Below are positions 7,199 through 15,579 of a stretch of DNA of 64,000 bases, in pieces. A model generated the notes under the pieces. It saw nothing but the letters and a program-made list of their open reading frames with translations, ran no database searches and was not told where the DNA came from. The DNA comes from WSZJ01 sp964590435 (GTDB taxonomy: Bacteria; Planctomycetota; MHYJ01; WSZJ01). Position numbers and translations under genes: made by a program. Where the stretch lies: contig CAZPWT010000042.1 in NCBI GenBank assembly GCA_964590435.1, positions 133,804 to 197,803 of the forward strand. The letters run 5' to 3'. Every line of letters begins with the position of its first letter. Positions within the stretch are counted from its first letter, which is position 1.

Positions 7199-9094
7199 AT
7201 GAGAATGGGACTTCGAGTGCCTGCCGTCGTCATGGCGGCCGTGCTTTCGCTGGGGGCGGTCGCGTTCGGCGTGGTCGCATGGAAGGCCAGGCGCGAAGGG
7301 CTTCCGGCGCCGGCGGTCCCGACTCTCGCCGGCCTGGCCGCGCTGGCGACTTTTGTCGGCGCCGCGGGCGCGCTCGCCGTGGACCTCCACGCGCAGTCGA
7401 AGGAGAGGCGGATGGCGTCCCGCGCCCGCGAGGTCGCGGATTCCGGGGATCACTCGCTCCGGCTCGGCGCGGAAAACGGCGGGCTCGCGGAAGCGGCGAA
7501 GGTCGTCGACGACCTGCTTGCGGCGCGGCAGAAGGCCGAGCTGGACCTGATCCGGGCGCGGGAGGGAGCGGTGCAGGCAGCGCGGGTGAAGTCGCAGTTC
7601 CTCGCGAACGTCAGCCACGAGTTGCGGACGCCGCTGAACGGGATCATCGGGCTGTCCAGGATTGCGCTCGACACGCCGATGAACCCGGAGCTGCGGGAAT
7701 TCGTGATCTCCATTCGCTCCTCGGGCCAGACCCTCCTGGCGCTCGTCAACGACATCCTCGACCTGTCGAAGGTCGAGGCGGGGCGGCTCACCCTCGAGAA
7801 AATTCCCTTCGAGCTGGCGGCGCTCCTCGACGAAACGCTCGTGCCGCTCCGGCCGCGCGCCGAGGAACGAGGGCTCCGGTTCGACTACGTCATCGCCCCG
7901 GGCGTCCCGGCGGCGTTCGTGGGCGATCCCCTCCGCCTCCGCCAGGTCCTCACGAACCTCGCCGGCAACTCCCTCAAGTTCACGTTGCAGGGATTCGTCC
8001 GCATCCAGGTCTCCCCGGGGCACCCGCGCCACGGCCGGCCGACCGTCCACTTCGCCGTCGCCGACACCGGCATCGGGATCCCTTCCCTCGCCCACGGGCA
8101 TGTCTTCGAGGCCTTCTCCCAGGCCGACACGTCCACGACCCGCAAGTTCGGCGGGACCGGCCTCGGCCTCACCATCAGCCGCCAGATCGTCGAGCTCATG
8201 GGCGGCAACCTCGTCGTCGACAGCAAGGAAGGCGAAGGCAGCACCTTCTCCTTCGAAATCGAGCTCCCCGTTCACTCCGGCCCCGTCCCCCGCGAGTCCG
8301 ACACGGCCAACCGCTTCCCCCACCCCGCCCGCCGCCTCAAGATCCTCCTCGCGGACGACAACCCGGTGAACCGGCTCGTGGGGCAGAAGACGCTCGAGAA
8401 GCTGGGGCACGGGGCGACGGTGGTGGCGGACGGGGAGGAAGCGGTGCAGACGGCGGCGAAGGCGAGTTTCGACGTGATCCTCCTGGACATCCAGATGCCC
8501 GGCGTGGACGGCTTCGAGGCGCTTCGGAGGATCCGGGCGCGCGAGTCGGAGCTGGCGTTCCGCACTCCGGTGCTGGCGCTGACGGCGCACGCGATGCCGG
8601 GCGCGTCCGAGGCGTCGATCCGCGCGGGGTTCGACGGGCACCTGGTGAAGCCGCTCGATCCCGCCCAGCTCGCCGTCGCGCTCCGCCGCGCGGTCGCCCC
8701 CGGGCCGGAAGCGCTCGCCGCGCCCTCGACGACCCCCACCGCCACCGCGGTCGTCCGCGGGGAACTGCTCCGGCATTTCGGCAACGACGAAGCGCTCCTG
8801 ACCGAGATCATCGGCGTCTTCCTCCGCGACTCCGACGAAACCGCCCGCAACATCCGCGCTTCCAGCGAAGCCGGCGACCTTCGCCGCCTCGCCGACAATG
8901 TCCACCGCCTCAATGGCTCGCTCCGGACGCTCGGGGCGAAACAGGCCGCGACGGCGGCGGCGGAAGCGGAGCAGATGGCGCGGGACGGAAGGCTGGTGGA
9001 CGCGCGCGGGGCGGCGGCGAAGCTGCTGAAGCTGCTGGACGCCGCGGTGCAGGAGTTGTCGGCGCTCGTGAAGCACGACGACGCGCGGAAGTAG
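7199..9094 (+). CDS. Hybrid sensor histidine kinase (TM-HisKA-HATPase-REC-Hpt)
   Basis: 631 residues. Two N-terminal membrane helices (about residues 5-25 and 36-58) with almost no periplasmic loop. HisKA has the phospho-acceptor His at about residue 140 in FLANVSHELRTPLNG. HATPase_c shows N, G1 and G2 boxes (VLTNLAGNSLKFT, ADTGIGIP, FGGTGLGLTIS). A receiver follows with Asp at about 430 (VILLDIQMPGVDGF) and Lys in GHLVKPLD. A C-terminal Hpt has His at about 568 in VHRLNGSL, where the usual Lys after the His-x-Leu is Asn. The short extracytoplasmic part suggests a membrane-embedded or cytosolic signal. No partner regulator is adjacent; the output may be a distant response regulator. Confidence 0.92.
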   Translation: MRMGLRVPAVVMAAVLSLGAVAFGVVAWKARREGLPAPAVPTLAGLAALATFVGAAGALAVDLHAQSKERRMASRAREVADSGDHSLRLGAENGGLAEAAKVVDDLLAARQKAELDLIRAREGAVQAARVKSQFLANVSHELRTPLNGIIGLSRIALDTPMNPELREFVISIRSSGQTLLALVNDILDLSKVEAGRLTLEKIPFELAALLDETLVPLRPRAEERGLRFDYVIAPGVPAAFVGDPLRLRQVLTNLAGNSLKFTLQGFVRIQVSPGHPRHGRPTVHFAVADTGIGIPSLAHGHVFEAFSQADTSTTRKFGGTGLGLTISRQIVELMGGNLVVDSKEGEGSTFSFEIELPVHSGPVPRESDTANRFPHPARRLKILLADDNPVNRLVGQKTLEKLGHGATVVADGEEAVQTAAKASFDVILLDIQMPGVDGFEALRRIRARESELAFRTPVLALTAHAMPGASEASIRAGFDGHLVKPLDPAQLAVALRRAVAPGPEALAAPSTTPTATAVVRGELLRHFGNDEALLTEIIGVFLRDSDETARNIRASSEAGDLRRLADNVHRLNGSLRTLGAKQAATAAAEAEQMARDGRLVDARGAAAKLLKLLDAAVQELSALVKHDDARK

Positions 9095-9124
9095 CGGGGC
9101 GGGAGTTGTGAGCCCGGGAGCGGC

Positions 9125-9130
9125 TATACT
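9125..9130 (+). promoter_or_regulatory. -10-like TATACT, 6 nt before ATG
   Basis: TATACT, 6-nt spacer (gcgccg), then the ATG at 9137 of the thioredoxin-like gene. Leaderless pattern. Confidence 0.55.
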
Positions 9131-9136
9131 GCGCCG

Positions 9137-9598
9137 ATGGCAAACAAACCGCGCTCGTGGGGCCGCCGGATCGCCTTTGGCGTCGCCGGCCTCGTCCTGC
9201 TGGTCCTCGGGGTCTACGCCGCCGGGTTCCAGCTCACGAAGTCTGACCCGGCGAAGCTCGCCGCCTGGGGGACCGACCTCGACAAGGCCCTCGCCGAGGC
9301 CGGGAAGACCGGGAAGCTCGTCGTCGTCAAGGCCGGCTCCGAGTACTGAATCGCCTGCCGCCACATGGACAGCAGGACGCTGTCCGACGCCACGGTGGAC
9401 GCCTTCATCCGCGAAAAGTTCGTCGCCGTCCGCATCGAGAAGGAAAACCAGCCCGCCGCGTTCGAGAGCCTCAAGATCAAGGACTTCCCTTCCACGATCC
9501 TCCTGCGCGCCGACCGCACCGAAGTCGTACGGCTCGGCGGCGACCTGGCCCCGGCGGAGTTCGTGGAGAAGCTCAAAGCGGCGACGGGAAAGAACTGA
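9137..9598 (+). CDS. Thioredoxin-like protein, probable selenoprotein (UGA at 9347)
   Basis: Read through the in-frame TGA at 9347-9349, this is a 153-residue Thioredoxin_7-like protein with an N-terminal signal/anchor helix (residues 11-30). The TGA falls exactly where the first Cys of the redox motif belongs: GSEY-[TGA]-IAC-RHMDSRTLSD, i.e. UxxC. The frame stays intact after it, with a thioredoxin ending including the cis-proline loop (KDFPSTILL) and the last beta-alpha unit. A hairpin of suitable size and distance follows the TGA. Selenocysteine is therefore more likely than a nonsense mutation, which would have to hit the catalytic Cys. A recent Cys-to-stop mutation remains the alternative. 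The protein is probably a membrane-anchored periplasmic redox protein. Confidence 0.72.
9367..9385 (+). promoter_or_regulatory. SECIS-like hairpin
   Basis: Perfect 7-bp stem GGACAGC/GCTGTCC with loop AGGAC. The loop begins 25 nt after the UGA. Bacterial SECIS elements are stem-loops directly downstream of the UGA with a G-containing apical loop roughly 16-37 nt away, which matches. Recognition by the local SelB cannot be tested here. Confidence 0.55.
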
Positions 9599-9624
9599 AC
9601 CTCACCTCCTTTCCAGGACTTCCC

Positions 9625-10299
9625 ATGCGCTTTCTCGCCTCCGCCCTCCTCCTCGCTTCGCTCGCCGGCTGCAAAGTCGTCCACGAGGATGACGCGTTCG
9701 ACCGCGACCTGCTCGCCGGCTACGACGCGTCGCGCCTCTCCGCCGGCGACTGGGCCGAGTACGCCACGACGTACGACGGCGAATCCGAGCCGGAGTACGT
9801 CCTGCGCTACGCCTGCGTCGCCGTCGAGCCCGGGACGGCTTGGGTCGAGGTCACTTCAAGGACGAGCGACGAAACGACCGTGCTGGCGATCGACCCGGCG
9901 ACGGGCGCGGTGAAGCGCTGCTGGAACGCGTCGCCCGGGAAAGCGCCGCGGGAGCGGTACGTGAAGTCGATCGGCGTGCCGGGCGCCGCGCCGAAAGCCG
10001 CCGAGGGGCACAGGCTCGAGGTGACCATGGCCCCGGAATCGGCCACCCTGGACGGCAAGTCGCTCGCGGCCAACCGCATCACCACCGTCGTCCGCTCCGC
10101 CGAAGACCGCGTCGAGGCGACCCTCTCCGGCCTCTACGCCGACGAGGTCCCCTTCCCCATCGCCTGGAGCCGCACGTTGCAACAGAAGGGCCCGAGCGGC
10201 GGGCTGGTGATCCTGAAGAAGACGGAAGAAGCGGAAACGGTGGAGACGCGGCTGCTCGGATATGGGCGCGATGCGAAGCGGACGGTGGAAGTGAAGTAG
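9625..10299 (+). CDS. Hypothetical lipoprotein, 224 aa
   Basis: Signal peptide with lipobox LAGC (Cys16), so it is probably an outer- or inner-membrane-anchored periplasmic protein. The mature part has evenly spaced beta-strand patterns (EYVLRYACVAVEPGTAWVEV, TTVLAIDPATGAVKRCW, ITTVVRSAEDRVEATLSGL). No named family is recognised; it resembles planctomycete-type lipoproteins that measure or carry lipophilic ligands, but this is weak. It lies 26 nt after the thioredoxin-like gene and could be co-transcribed with it. Confidence 0.8.
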   Translation: MRFLASALLLASLAGCKVVHEDDAFDRDLLAGYDASRLSAGDWAEYATTYDGESEPEYVLRYACVAVEPGTAWVEVTSRTSDETTVLAIDPATGAVKRCWNASPGKAPRERYVKSIGVPGAAPKAAEGHRLEVTMAPESATLDGKSLAANRITTVVRSAEDRVEATLSGLYADEVPFPIAWSRTLQQKGPSGGLVILKKTEEAETVETRLLGYGRDAKRTVEVK

Positions 10300-10316
10300 C
10301 GGGGCCGGCCGCGTCG

Positions 10317-10322
10317 TAGGAT
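10317..10322 (+). promoter_or_regulatory. -10-like TAGGAT, 7 nt before GTG
   Basis: TAGGAT followed by a 7-nt spacer and the GTG at 10330. Together with the conserved MNAExAY head this decides the start of the TPR gene. Confidence 0.5.
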
Positions 10323-10329
10323 GTGCGGC

Positions 10330-11850
10330 GTGAACGCCGAGACGGCCTACCTCTTTCGACACGCGATCCTGCGCGAGGCCGCGTACCAGCTTCAACTCCC
10401 CGGCGACCGCGCGCGGCTTCACGCGCTCGCCTTCGAGTTGATCGAGACGTTGTGCGGCGGCCGCGCGCCGGAGGCCCCGGCCCTCGACGCGGCCTGGCAG
10501 GCGCCGCCCGCCCCGCACGCGACCGACCCGTTCGCGCGCGAGCTCGCCGCGCACGCGCGCGCGGCCGTGCCGCGCGTCCCAGCCGAGGCTCTTCGCCTGT
10601 ACCTCCACCGCGCCGCCGAGACCGCGCGCCGGTCATTCCGCCGGGAAGAGGAGGAATGCTGGATGGAGCTGGCGGAACTCCTCGAGGGCCCGCTCCGTGC
10701 GGGGGCGCTTCACCGCGCAGGCCGCGCGGCGTTCATGCGGGGGCGCAGCGCGAGGGCGGAGGCGCTGTTCGAGGAGGTGCTCGGGATGCACCGGGACGCG
10801 GGAAATCGCAGGGGCGAGGGAGGCGCGCTGGCGGATCTGGCGATCGTCTTCCGGCAATCAGGCCGTGCCGCGCAGGCGGAGAAGATGATGGAAAGTGCGC
10901 TTGCGATGCACGCCGAGGCGGGGCAGCGCAGGGAGGAAGGAGCGATGCTCGGCAACCTGGCGCTGGTCTACCATGAAACCGGCCGCATCGAGCTGGCGGA
11001 GGCGACCTACACGAAGGCGATCGCGGTCTTCCACGAGATCGGGGACGGCGGCAGCGAGGGGAAGACGCGGGGCAACCTGGCGAACCTGTACCGCGAGACC
11101 ACCCGCTTCGCGCTGTCGGAGCGCGCGTTCGACGAGGCGCTGGCGATGCTGGTCCAGGCGGGCGATCGCCGGGGCGAGGGGGTTGCGCTGGGGAACCTGG
11201 CGCTTGTCTACAGCGAAACCGGCCGGGGCGAGCTCGCCGAGCGGACGTACGAGCGAGCGCTGGCCATCGACCGCGAGATCGGCAACCGGCGCTTCGAGGG
11301 GGTCGTGCTGACGAACCTCGGCAATGTCTATTCGGCCACCGGCCGTGCCGAGCTGGCCGAGCGGACGCTGGAGCAGGCGCTCGAGATTCACCGCGACGTG
11401 GGCGACCGCCGGTTCGAGGGCTTCGCGCTCGGGGACCTGGCGGCCCTTTTCCTGGAGAGCGGACGTGTCGAGGCGGCCGAGCGATCGCACGAGCAGGCGC
11501 TCGCGATCCATCGCGAGATCGGCAATCGCCGAGGCGAAGCGATCTCCCTTGGGGACCTGGCGGACGTCTGCGTGGCGACCGGCCGGCGGGGGCAGGCGCT
11601 TCAATTGCTGGAGCAGGCGCTCGCCGTGGACCGCGCGATCCGGAACAGGCGCCTCGAGGCCGGGCACCTGTGCAGCCTCGCCTGCGTTCTGCAACTCGAA
11701 GGCCGCCCTTCCGAGGCCCGCGCGCGCTGGGCGGAGGCCGTCGCGATTATCCGGGAGACCGGGGATCAGGGCGAGCTGGAGCGACGCGCCGAGGCGATGC
11801 GCGCCGCGTGCGCGAAGGCGGGGGTGCCGGCAATCACCAGGGAGTGTTGA
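10330..11850 (+). CDS. TPR protein, orphan STAND-tail paralogue 2
   Basis: 506 residues from the GTG at 10330. An ATG at 10321 is in frame, but the family start and the TAGGAT hexamer favour 10330. Head: AYLFRHAILREAAYQLQLPG then DRARLHALAF, followed by a linker (to about 80) and a helical domain rich in Ala/Arg. About eight near-identical 40-residue TPRs follow, each with GDRRxEGxALGNLAxVYxETGR and ELAExxYEqALAIHREIG. The high similarity between repeats implies recent internal duplication. The tail (AMRAACAKAGVPAI) is shared with the other paralogues. Probable scaffold or sensor; no enzyme domain. Confidence 0.88.
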   Translation: MNAETAYLFRHAILREAAYQLQLPGDRARLHALAFELIETLCGGRAPEAPALDAAWQAPPAPHATDPFARELAAHARAAVPRVPAEALRLYLHRAAETARRSFRREEEECWMELAELLEGPLRAGALHRAGRAAFMRGRSARAEALFEEVLGMHRDAGNRRGEGGALADLAIVFRQSGRAAQAEKMMESALAMHAEAGQRREEGAMLGNLALVYHETGRIELAEATYTKAIAVFHEIGDGGSEGKTRGNLANLYRETTRFALSERAFDEALAMLVQAGDRRGEGVALGNLALVYSETGRGELAERTYERALAIDREIGNRRFEGVVLTNLGNVYSATGRAELAERTLEQALEIHRDVGDRRFEGFALGDLAALFLESGRVEAAERSHEQALAIHREIGNRRGEAISLGDLADVCVATGRRGQALQLLEQALAVDRAIRNRRLEAGHLCSLACVLQLEGRPSEARARWAEAVAIIRETGDQGELERRAEAMRAACAKAGVPAITREC

Positions 11851-11953
11851 GGATTGAGGAATGAGTATTGAGTGACGGCCCCCGCGGGGCGCGGCAACCT
11901 GCGCAAGGTTCGCGCGGCGTTCCCTTCCTCACCACCCATCACTCACCACTGAA
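11844..11953. repeat. Inverted heptamer-array element, non-coding
   Basis: Left arm 11844-11878 reads as heptads GTGTTGA/GGATTGA/GGAATGA/GTATTGA/GTGACGG. The right arm 11924-11953, read on the other strand, gives GTTCAGT/GGTGAGT/GATGGGT/GGTGAGG. About 45 bp of GC-rich spacer lie between. The left arm covers the stop codon of the preceding TPR gene. Confidence 0.65.
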
Positions 11954-11961
11954 CCCTGCCG

Positions 11962-13479
11962 ATGAACGCGGAGACCGCCTACCTCTTCCGGCATGCCTTG
12001 CTCCGGGACGCCGGCTACCAGCTGCAGATGCCCGCCGACCGGGCGCGGCTGCACGGGCTGGCGTTCGAGATCGTGGAGCAGATATTCGGGGGCCGCGCCC
12101 CCGCGGCCCCGCCGCTCGAGGTTCGCGTTCGCACCACCCCCGCGCCCCACCCGACCGATCCGTTCGCCGAGGACCTGGTCCGCCATGCCGGGCTCGCGGC
12201 CTCGGCCGTCCCCGGGGGCGCGATCCGGCTGTACGCGCGCCGGGCGGCCGAACTCGCCGAGAAACAGTACCGGTTCGCGGCGGCCCTCGGTTTCTGGAAG
12301 ACCTGCGCCGAGGGCGTCGCCGGCGCCCAGCTCGGCATGACTCTCTGCCGCGCGGCCGAAAACGCCGACATGGCCGGCCGGCGCGAAGAAGCCCACGCCC
12401 TCGCCACCCGCGCGATCGAGATCTTCCGGGACCTGCGCGACGCCGACGCCGAGGGCTCAGGCGTCGGCAGCCGCGCACGTTTCTGCGCCGGCGCCGGCCG
12501 GCTCGCCGAAGCCGAAACCCTCTACCGGCAGGCGCTGACCCTTCATCGCCAGGCCGGAAATCGGAGCGCCGAGGCGCAGGACCTGATGAACATCGGAAGC
12601 GTCTACCGGATGACCGGACGCCTCCCCGATGCCGAAGAGGCGTGCGTGCAGGCCCTGGCGCTTCAGCGTCAGGCCGGAAACCGCAGGGCGGAGGCGTTCG
12701 CGCTGTCCAACCTCGCGAACATCCACCGCGAGACCGGCCGCGCTTCGCTCGCCGAGCCCGCCTACCGCGAAAGCCTTGCGATCCATCGCGAACATGGCGA
12801 CCTCGGCGCCGAGGGCGTCGTGCTGGGAAACCTGTCTCTCCTCTGCGAACAGGAGCGACGCATGGAAGAGGCCGAAGAGCTCGGCGAGCGCGCGCTGGCG
12901 ATCCACCGCGAGGTCGGGAACCGCGCCGCGGAAGCGGTCACGACCGGGAACCTGGCCAACATCTGTTCGCTCACGGGCCGCATCGACCGCGCGGAGACCC
13001 TGTATCGCGCCGCCATCGACGGCGCGCGCGACATCGGCAACCCGCGCGCCGAGGGCGTCTTCCTCGGGAATCTCGCCCTCCTCTACCGCGACCACGGCCG
13101 GCCCGCCGAGGCCGAGAGGATCTTCCTTCAGGCGCTTCCCCTCGTCCGCGCCTCGGGGGACGTGCGCCGCGAGGGGATCGTCGTCGGCGCCCTCGCCACG
13201 CTGTACGCCAATGCGGGCCGGGCGGGCGAAGCGGCTCCCGCGTACCGCCAGTCCCTCGACCTTCTCCGCCGGGTCCGTGACCCCCGCATGGAAGGGATCA
13301 TGCTCCGCGAATTCGCGATCTTCGAGATGTCCGAAGGCCGGACCGAATCCGGCTGCCAGGCCTGGCGCGACGGCACCCGCTGCCTCGCAGGCGCGGGCAT
13401 GGCGGAGCAGGAGTCGGACCTGGTCGAAGTCATGCGAGCCGCGTGCGCGAAGGCGGGGGTGGCGTTTCCGGTGGAGTGA
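11962..13479 (+). CDS. TPR protein, orphan STAND-tail paralogue 3
   Basis: 505 residues. Head: AYLFRHALLRDAGYQLQMPA then DRARLHGLAF, followed by a linker with PTDPFAEDLVRHAG (shared with paralogues 1 and 2), a helical region and about eight TPR units (IGSVYRMTGRLPDAEEACVQ type). The tail is VMRAACAKAGVAFPVE, as in the siblings. No catalytic domain. No TANNNT hexamer lies at the usual spacing; the region just upstream is a heptamer-array arm, so the promoter may have been displaced or may be shared with paralogue 2. Role inferred as a protein-protein scaffold. Confidence 0.87.
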   Translation: MNAETAYLFRHALLRDAGYQLQMPADRARLHGLAFEIVEQIFGGRAPAAPPLEVRVRTTPAPHPTDPFAEDLVRHAGLAASAVPGGAIRLYARRAAELAEKQYRFAAALGFWKTCAEGVAGAQLGMTLCRAAENADMAGRREEAHALATRAIEIFRDLRDADAEGSGVGSRARFCAGAGRLAEAETLYRQALTLHRQAGNRSAEAQDLMNIGSVYRMTGRLPDAEEACVQALALQRQAGNRRAEAFALSNLANIHRETGRASLAEPAYRESLAIHREHGDLGAEGVVLGNLSLLCEQERRMEEAEELGERALAIHREVGNRAAEAVTTGNLANICSLTGRIDRAETLYRAAIDGARDIGNPRAEGVFLGNLALLYRDHGRPAEAERIFLQALPLVRASGDVRREGIVVGALATLYANAGRAGEAAPAYRQSLDLLRRVRDPRMEGIMLREFAIFEMSEGRTESGCQAWRDGTRCLAGAGMAEQESDLVEVMRAACAKAGVAFPVE

Positions 13480-13582
13480 GGGGCGGAGACTGGAGGGCGG
13501 CCGCCGGGGCCTGCGCGCGCCTCGCGGAGGCCGAGACACGTTTCCGGGGGGCCTGGCGGCGACCCAGGTCCCGCGATTCCCG

Positions 13583-15193
13583 TCAGGGATCCCTGACCAG
13601 CTGCACGATCACGTCTTCCTTCACGTCCCGCGCGTCGATCGTCCGCTCGCCGTGGAGCCGTTCGGCGTCCAGGGCCCCGCGCAACGTGAGGTCCTGCGCG
13701 ACGCCCGGGGCGACGAGGAAGGAAAACCGGCCGTCGGGGCCCGTGGGATATCCGTCGGGCGGCGTCCACGGATGGCAGCAGGAGGCGTCCGCGCTCAGCG
13801 TGAGCCTCGCTCCGCCCGCCGGCGAGCCGTCGGGGCGCAGGATCAGCCCATTCAGCCTGCACCCGCGCACCAGTTCGACCTCCTCCGGCTCTTCCCCCGG
13901 CTCGACGCCGCCGGGGTTACCCATGCCCACCATCCAGTCCGCGGCATCGGGTGTGTTCGGCGGCTCGACGGTGACGCTGAAATTCACGCGCGGGAGGCCT
14001 TCGAACGTCGCGCGCCCGTCGGCCCCCGAAACGGCGCTCCGCGTGCCGCTGACCTGCTGCTCGTAAGCCCAGACCGTCGCCCCCGCGACCGGCTCGCCGT
14101 CCGGCGAAACCACGATGACCACCAGCGAGGCCTCCTCGACCCACTCCAGCTGAAGCTGCAGCCCGGTGTCGCCCGCCGAAACCCCGCCCAGCGCGCCCTG
14201 CACGCGACGATCCTTCCCGTCCGGGCCTCGAAGCATCGGGGCCTTGTTGCGAGAAGGCTCGACCACGAGTCCGACCGGCCTGTCGAGGGCGACGGCGCAT
14301 TCGAAGCGCCCGTCGGCTCCCGAGGTCGCCGTGCTGATGGCCGGGCCCTGGCGCTTCACCAGGATCAGCACTCCCGCCGCCGGTTCCCCTTCGGGCGTCA
14401 GGACGATGCCGCTGGCGACGCCGGCCGCCTCGAGGGTGATGCGAGCTCCGCCGCGGGAAACCGGCAGATACCAGGCGACGGTTTCGATGAAGCGCAGGCG
14501 GCCGCCCCCAGGGGGCATCGCCAGCGCGCCGACCTCTGCGACGCCGTCCAGCTCGAATCGCGCCGTTCCGTCGCTGCCCGTGAGGACGTCGCCGAGTTCC
14601 CCGGGCCAGACTCGGACGGCCGAGCCTTCGACGACGGCGCCGTGCACGTTGACGACGGTGACGACGAAGGGGATCGCCCGCGGAAGGCGGAGGACGAGGC
14701 CTTCGGCGTCCGTCCCGGGCACCAGCGTCCCGGTCCATCTCGGGCTGGTTTTCGGATCGCACGTCGTCGCGACGACTTCGAGTTTGTCTTCGAAGACGAC
14801 TTCGGCGAAGGCGAACCGGCCGTCCTTCGCGACACGCGCGTCGCGCTCGAACCACCAGGGGCAGGGCCACTTGTCCGGGCGTTTTTCCGGGCGGAGGACG
14901 ACGCGCCGCCCCTCCGCCGGAGTCCCATCGTCGTGCAGGACGACGCCCGAGATTTTCGAGGACCTCCGTGCGGCGGGCTGTGGCGTCCGGACGGCGGCCG
15001 GGGGTTCCTCTTCCGATTTGGGCCCCGAGCCGGGTGCGTCGGTCTTCGTCCCCACGGTGTTCCCGGCCGGTTCGGGCGCCTCCTCCGCGCGGCGGTGCCG
15101 CAGGAGCAGCGCCACGCCGATCGCGAGCGCGGCGGCCAGGAGGACGACCAGCGCGCGCCGGACATCTCCGCGGGAACCTCGCACGGGCTGCAT
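13583..15193 (-). CDS. Carboxypeptidase-regulatory-like (beta-sandwich repeat) membrane-anchored protein
   Basis: 536 residues. N-terminal signal anchor (about residues 13-31), Pro/Glu-rich linker, then a series of CarboxypepD_reg-like beta-sandwich units. Their hallmark is G-x-V-x-x-x-D-G-x-P-x-x-G-x-x-V: ISGVVLHDDGTPAEGRRVVL, ASGIVLTPEGEPAAGVLILV, LVVIVVSPDGEPVAGATVWA, LNGLILRPDGSPAGGARLTL. Each is followed by a DGRFxF-type strand. Such repeats form stalks or adhesive modules on the cell surface or in the periplasm; no enzyme domain is seen. It is transcribed against the TPR array. A TATCCT hexamer lies 7 nt before its ATG. Confidence 0.85.
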   Translation of the reverse strand: MQPVRGSRGDVRRALVVLLAAALAIGVALLLRHRRAEEAPEPAGNTVGTKTDAPGSGPKSEEEPPAAVRTPQPAARRSSKISGVVLHDDGTPAEGRRVVLRPEKRPDKWPCPWWFERDARVAKDGRFAFAEVVFEDKLEVVATTCDPKTSPRWTGTLVPGTDAEGLVLRLPRAIPFVVTVVNVHGAVVEGSAVRVWPGELGDVLTGSDGTARFELDGVAEVGALAMPPGGGRLRFIETVAWYLPVSRGGARITLEAAGVASGIVLTPEGEPAAGVLILVKRQGPAISTATSGADGRFECAVALDRPVGLVVEPSRNKAPMLRGPDGKDRRVQGALGGVSAGDTGLQLQLEWVEEASLVVIVVSPDGEPVAGATVWAYEQQVSGTRSAVSGADGRATFEGLPRVNFSVTVEPPNTPDAADWMVGMGNPGGVEPGEEPEEVELVRGCRLNGLILRPDGSPAGGARLTLSADASCCHPWTPPDGYPTGPDGRFSFLVAPGVAQDLTLRGALDAERLHGERTIDARDVKEDVIVQLVRDP

Positions 15194-15200
15194 GCGGGAC

Positions 15201-15206
15201 AGGATA
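15201..15206 (-). promoter_or_regulatory. -10-like TATCCT (minus strand), 7 nt before ATG
   Basis: On the minus strand TATCCT precedes the ATG at 15193 by 7 nt. Leaderless pattern. Confidence 0.5.
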
Positions 15207-15270
15207 CAAGGGCCGAGAGCATTTCGAAGCGCCCTTGCGGACCGACGGAGGCCCGCTACGATCCCGGGGG

Positions 15271-15567
15271 ATGAACGTCGAGGCTGGCTACCGCGAGGCC
15301 CTCCGCATCCACGCCGGGACCGGCAGCCGCAAGTCCGAGGGCATGCACCGCGTCGACCTCGCCCTCCTCCTCGTCGCGCTCGGCCGGGCGGAGGAAGCGC
15401 GCGGGCAGTGGCGCGACGGCGCCGCGATCCTGGGAGAGATCGGGGCCCCCGAGCTGGAGGCGATGACGCGGGCGATGCGGGACGAGTGCCGCAGGGCGGG
15501 CGTTACGCCCTTCGAGGGGACCGCCCGCGGCGTCGAATCTGCGGGGATTCCGCCCCGACCGCACTAA
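15271..15567 (+). CDS. Truncated TPR paralogue (start fused to tail)
   Basis: 98 residues. It begins MNVEAGYREALRIHAGTGSR, then continues as the last TPR and the conserved tail of the family (MHRVDLALLLVALGRAEEAR, MTRAMRDECRRAGVTPFEG). It has the paralogue promoter position (TACGAT 8 nt upstream) and start but lacks the head and the central repeats, as expected from an internal deletion. The frame is intact, so it may be expressed, but it has one TPR at most. It is best seen as a decaying member of the array. Confidence 0.6.
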   Translation: MNVEAGYREALRIHAGTGSRKSEGMHRVDLALLLVALGRAEEARGQWRDGAAILGEIGAPELEAMTRAMRDECRRAGVTPFEGTARGVESAGIPPRPH

Positions 15568-15570
15568 AAT
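15565..15570 (+). promoter_or_regulatory. -10-like TAAAAT, 9 nt before ATG
   Basis: TAAAAT, 9-nt spacer, then the ATG at 15580. It overlaps the 3' end of the preceding truncated TPR frame. Confidence 0.45.
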
Positions 15571-15579
15571 CCACCCCGC

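Noticed and set aside
9137..9349. Two separate short genes or a simple pseudogene at the thioredoxin-like locus
   Set aside because: The stop is TGA exactly at the redox Cys, the frame is intact afterwards and a hairpin follows, so selenocysteine is the better reading. The pseudogene option is kept as the stated alternative.
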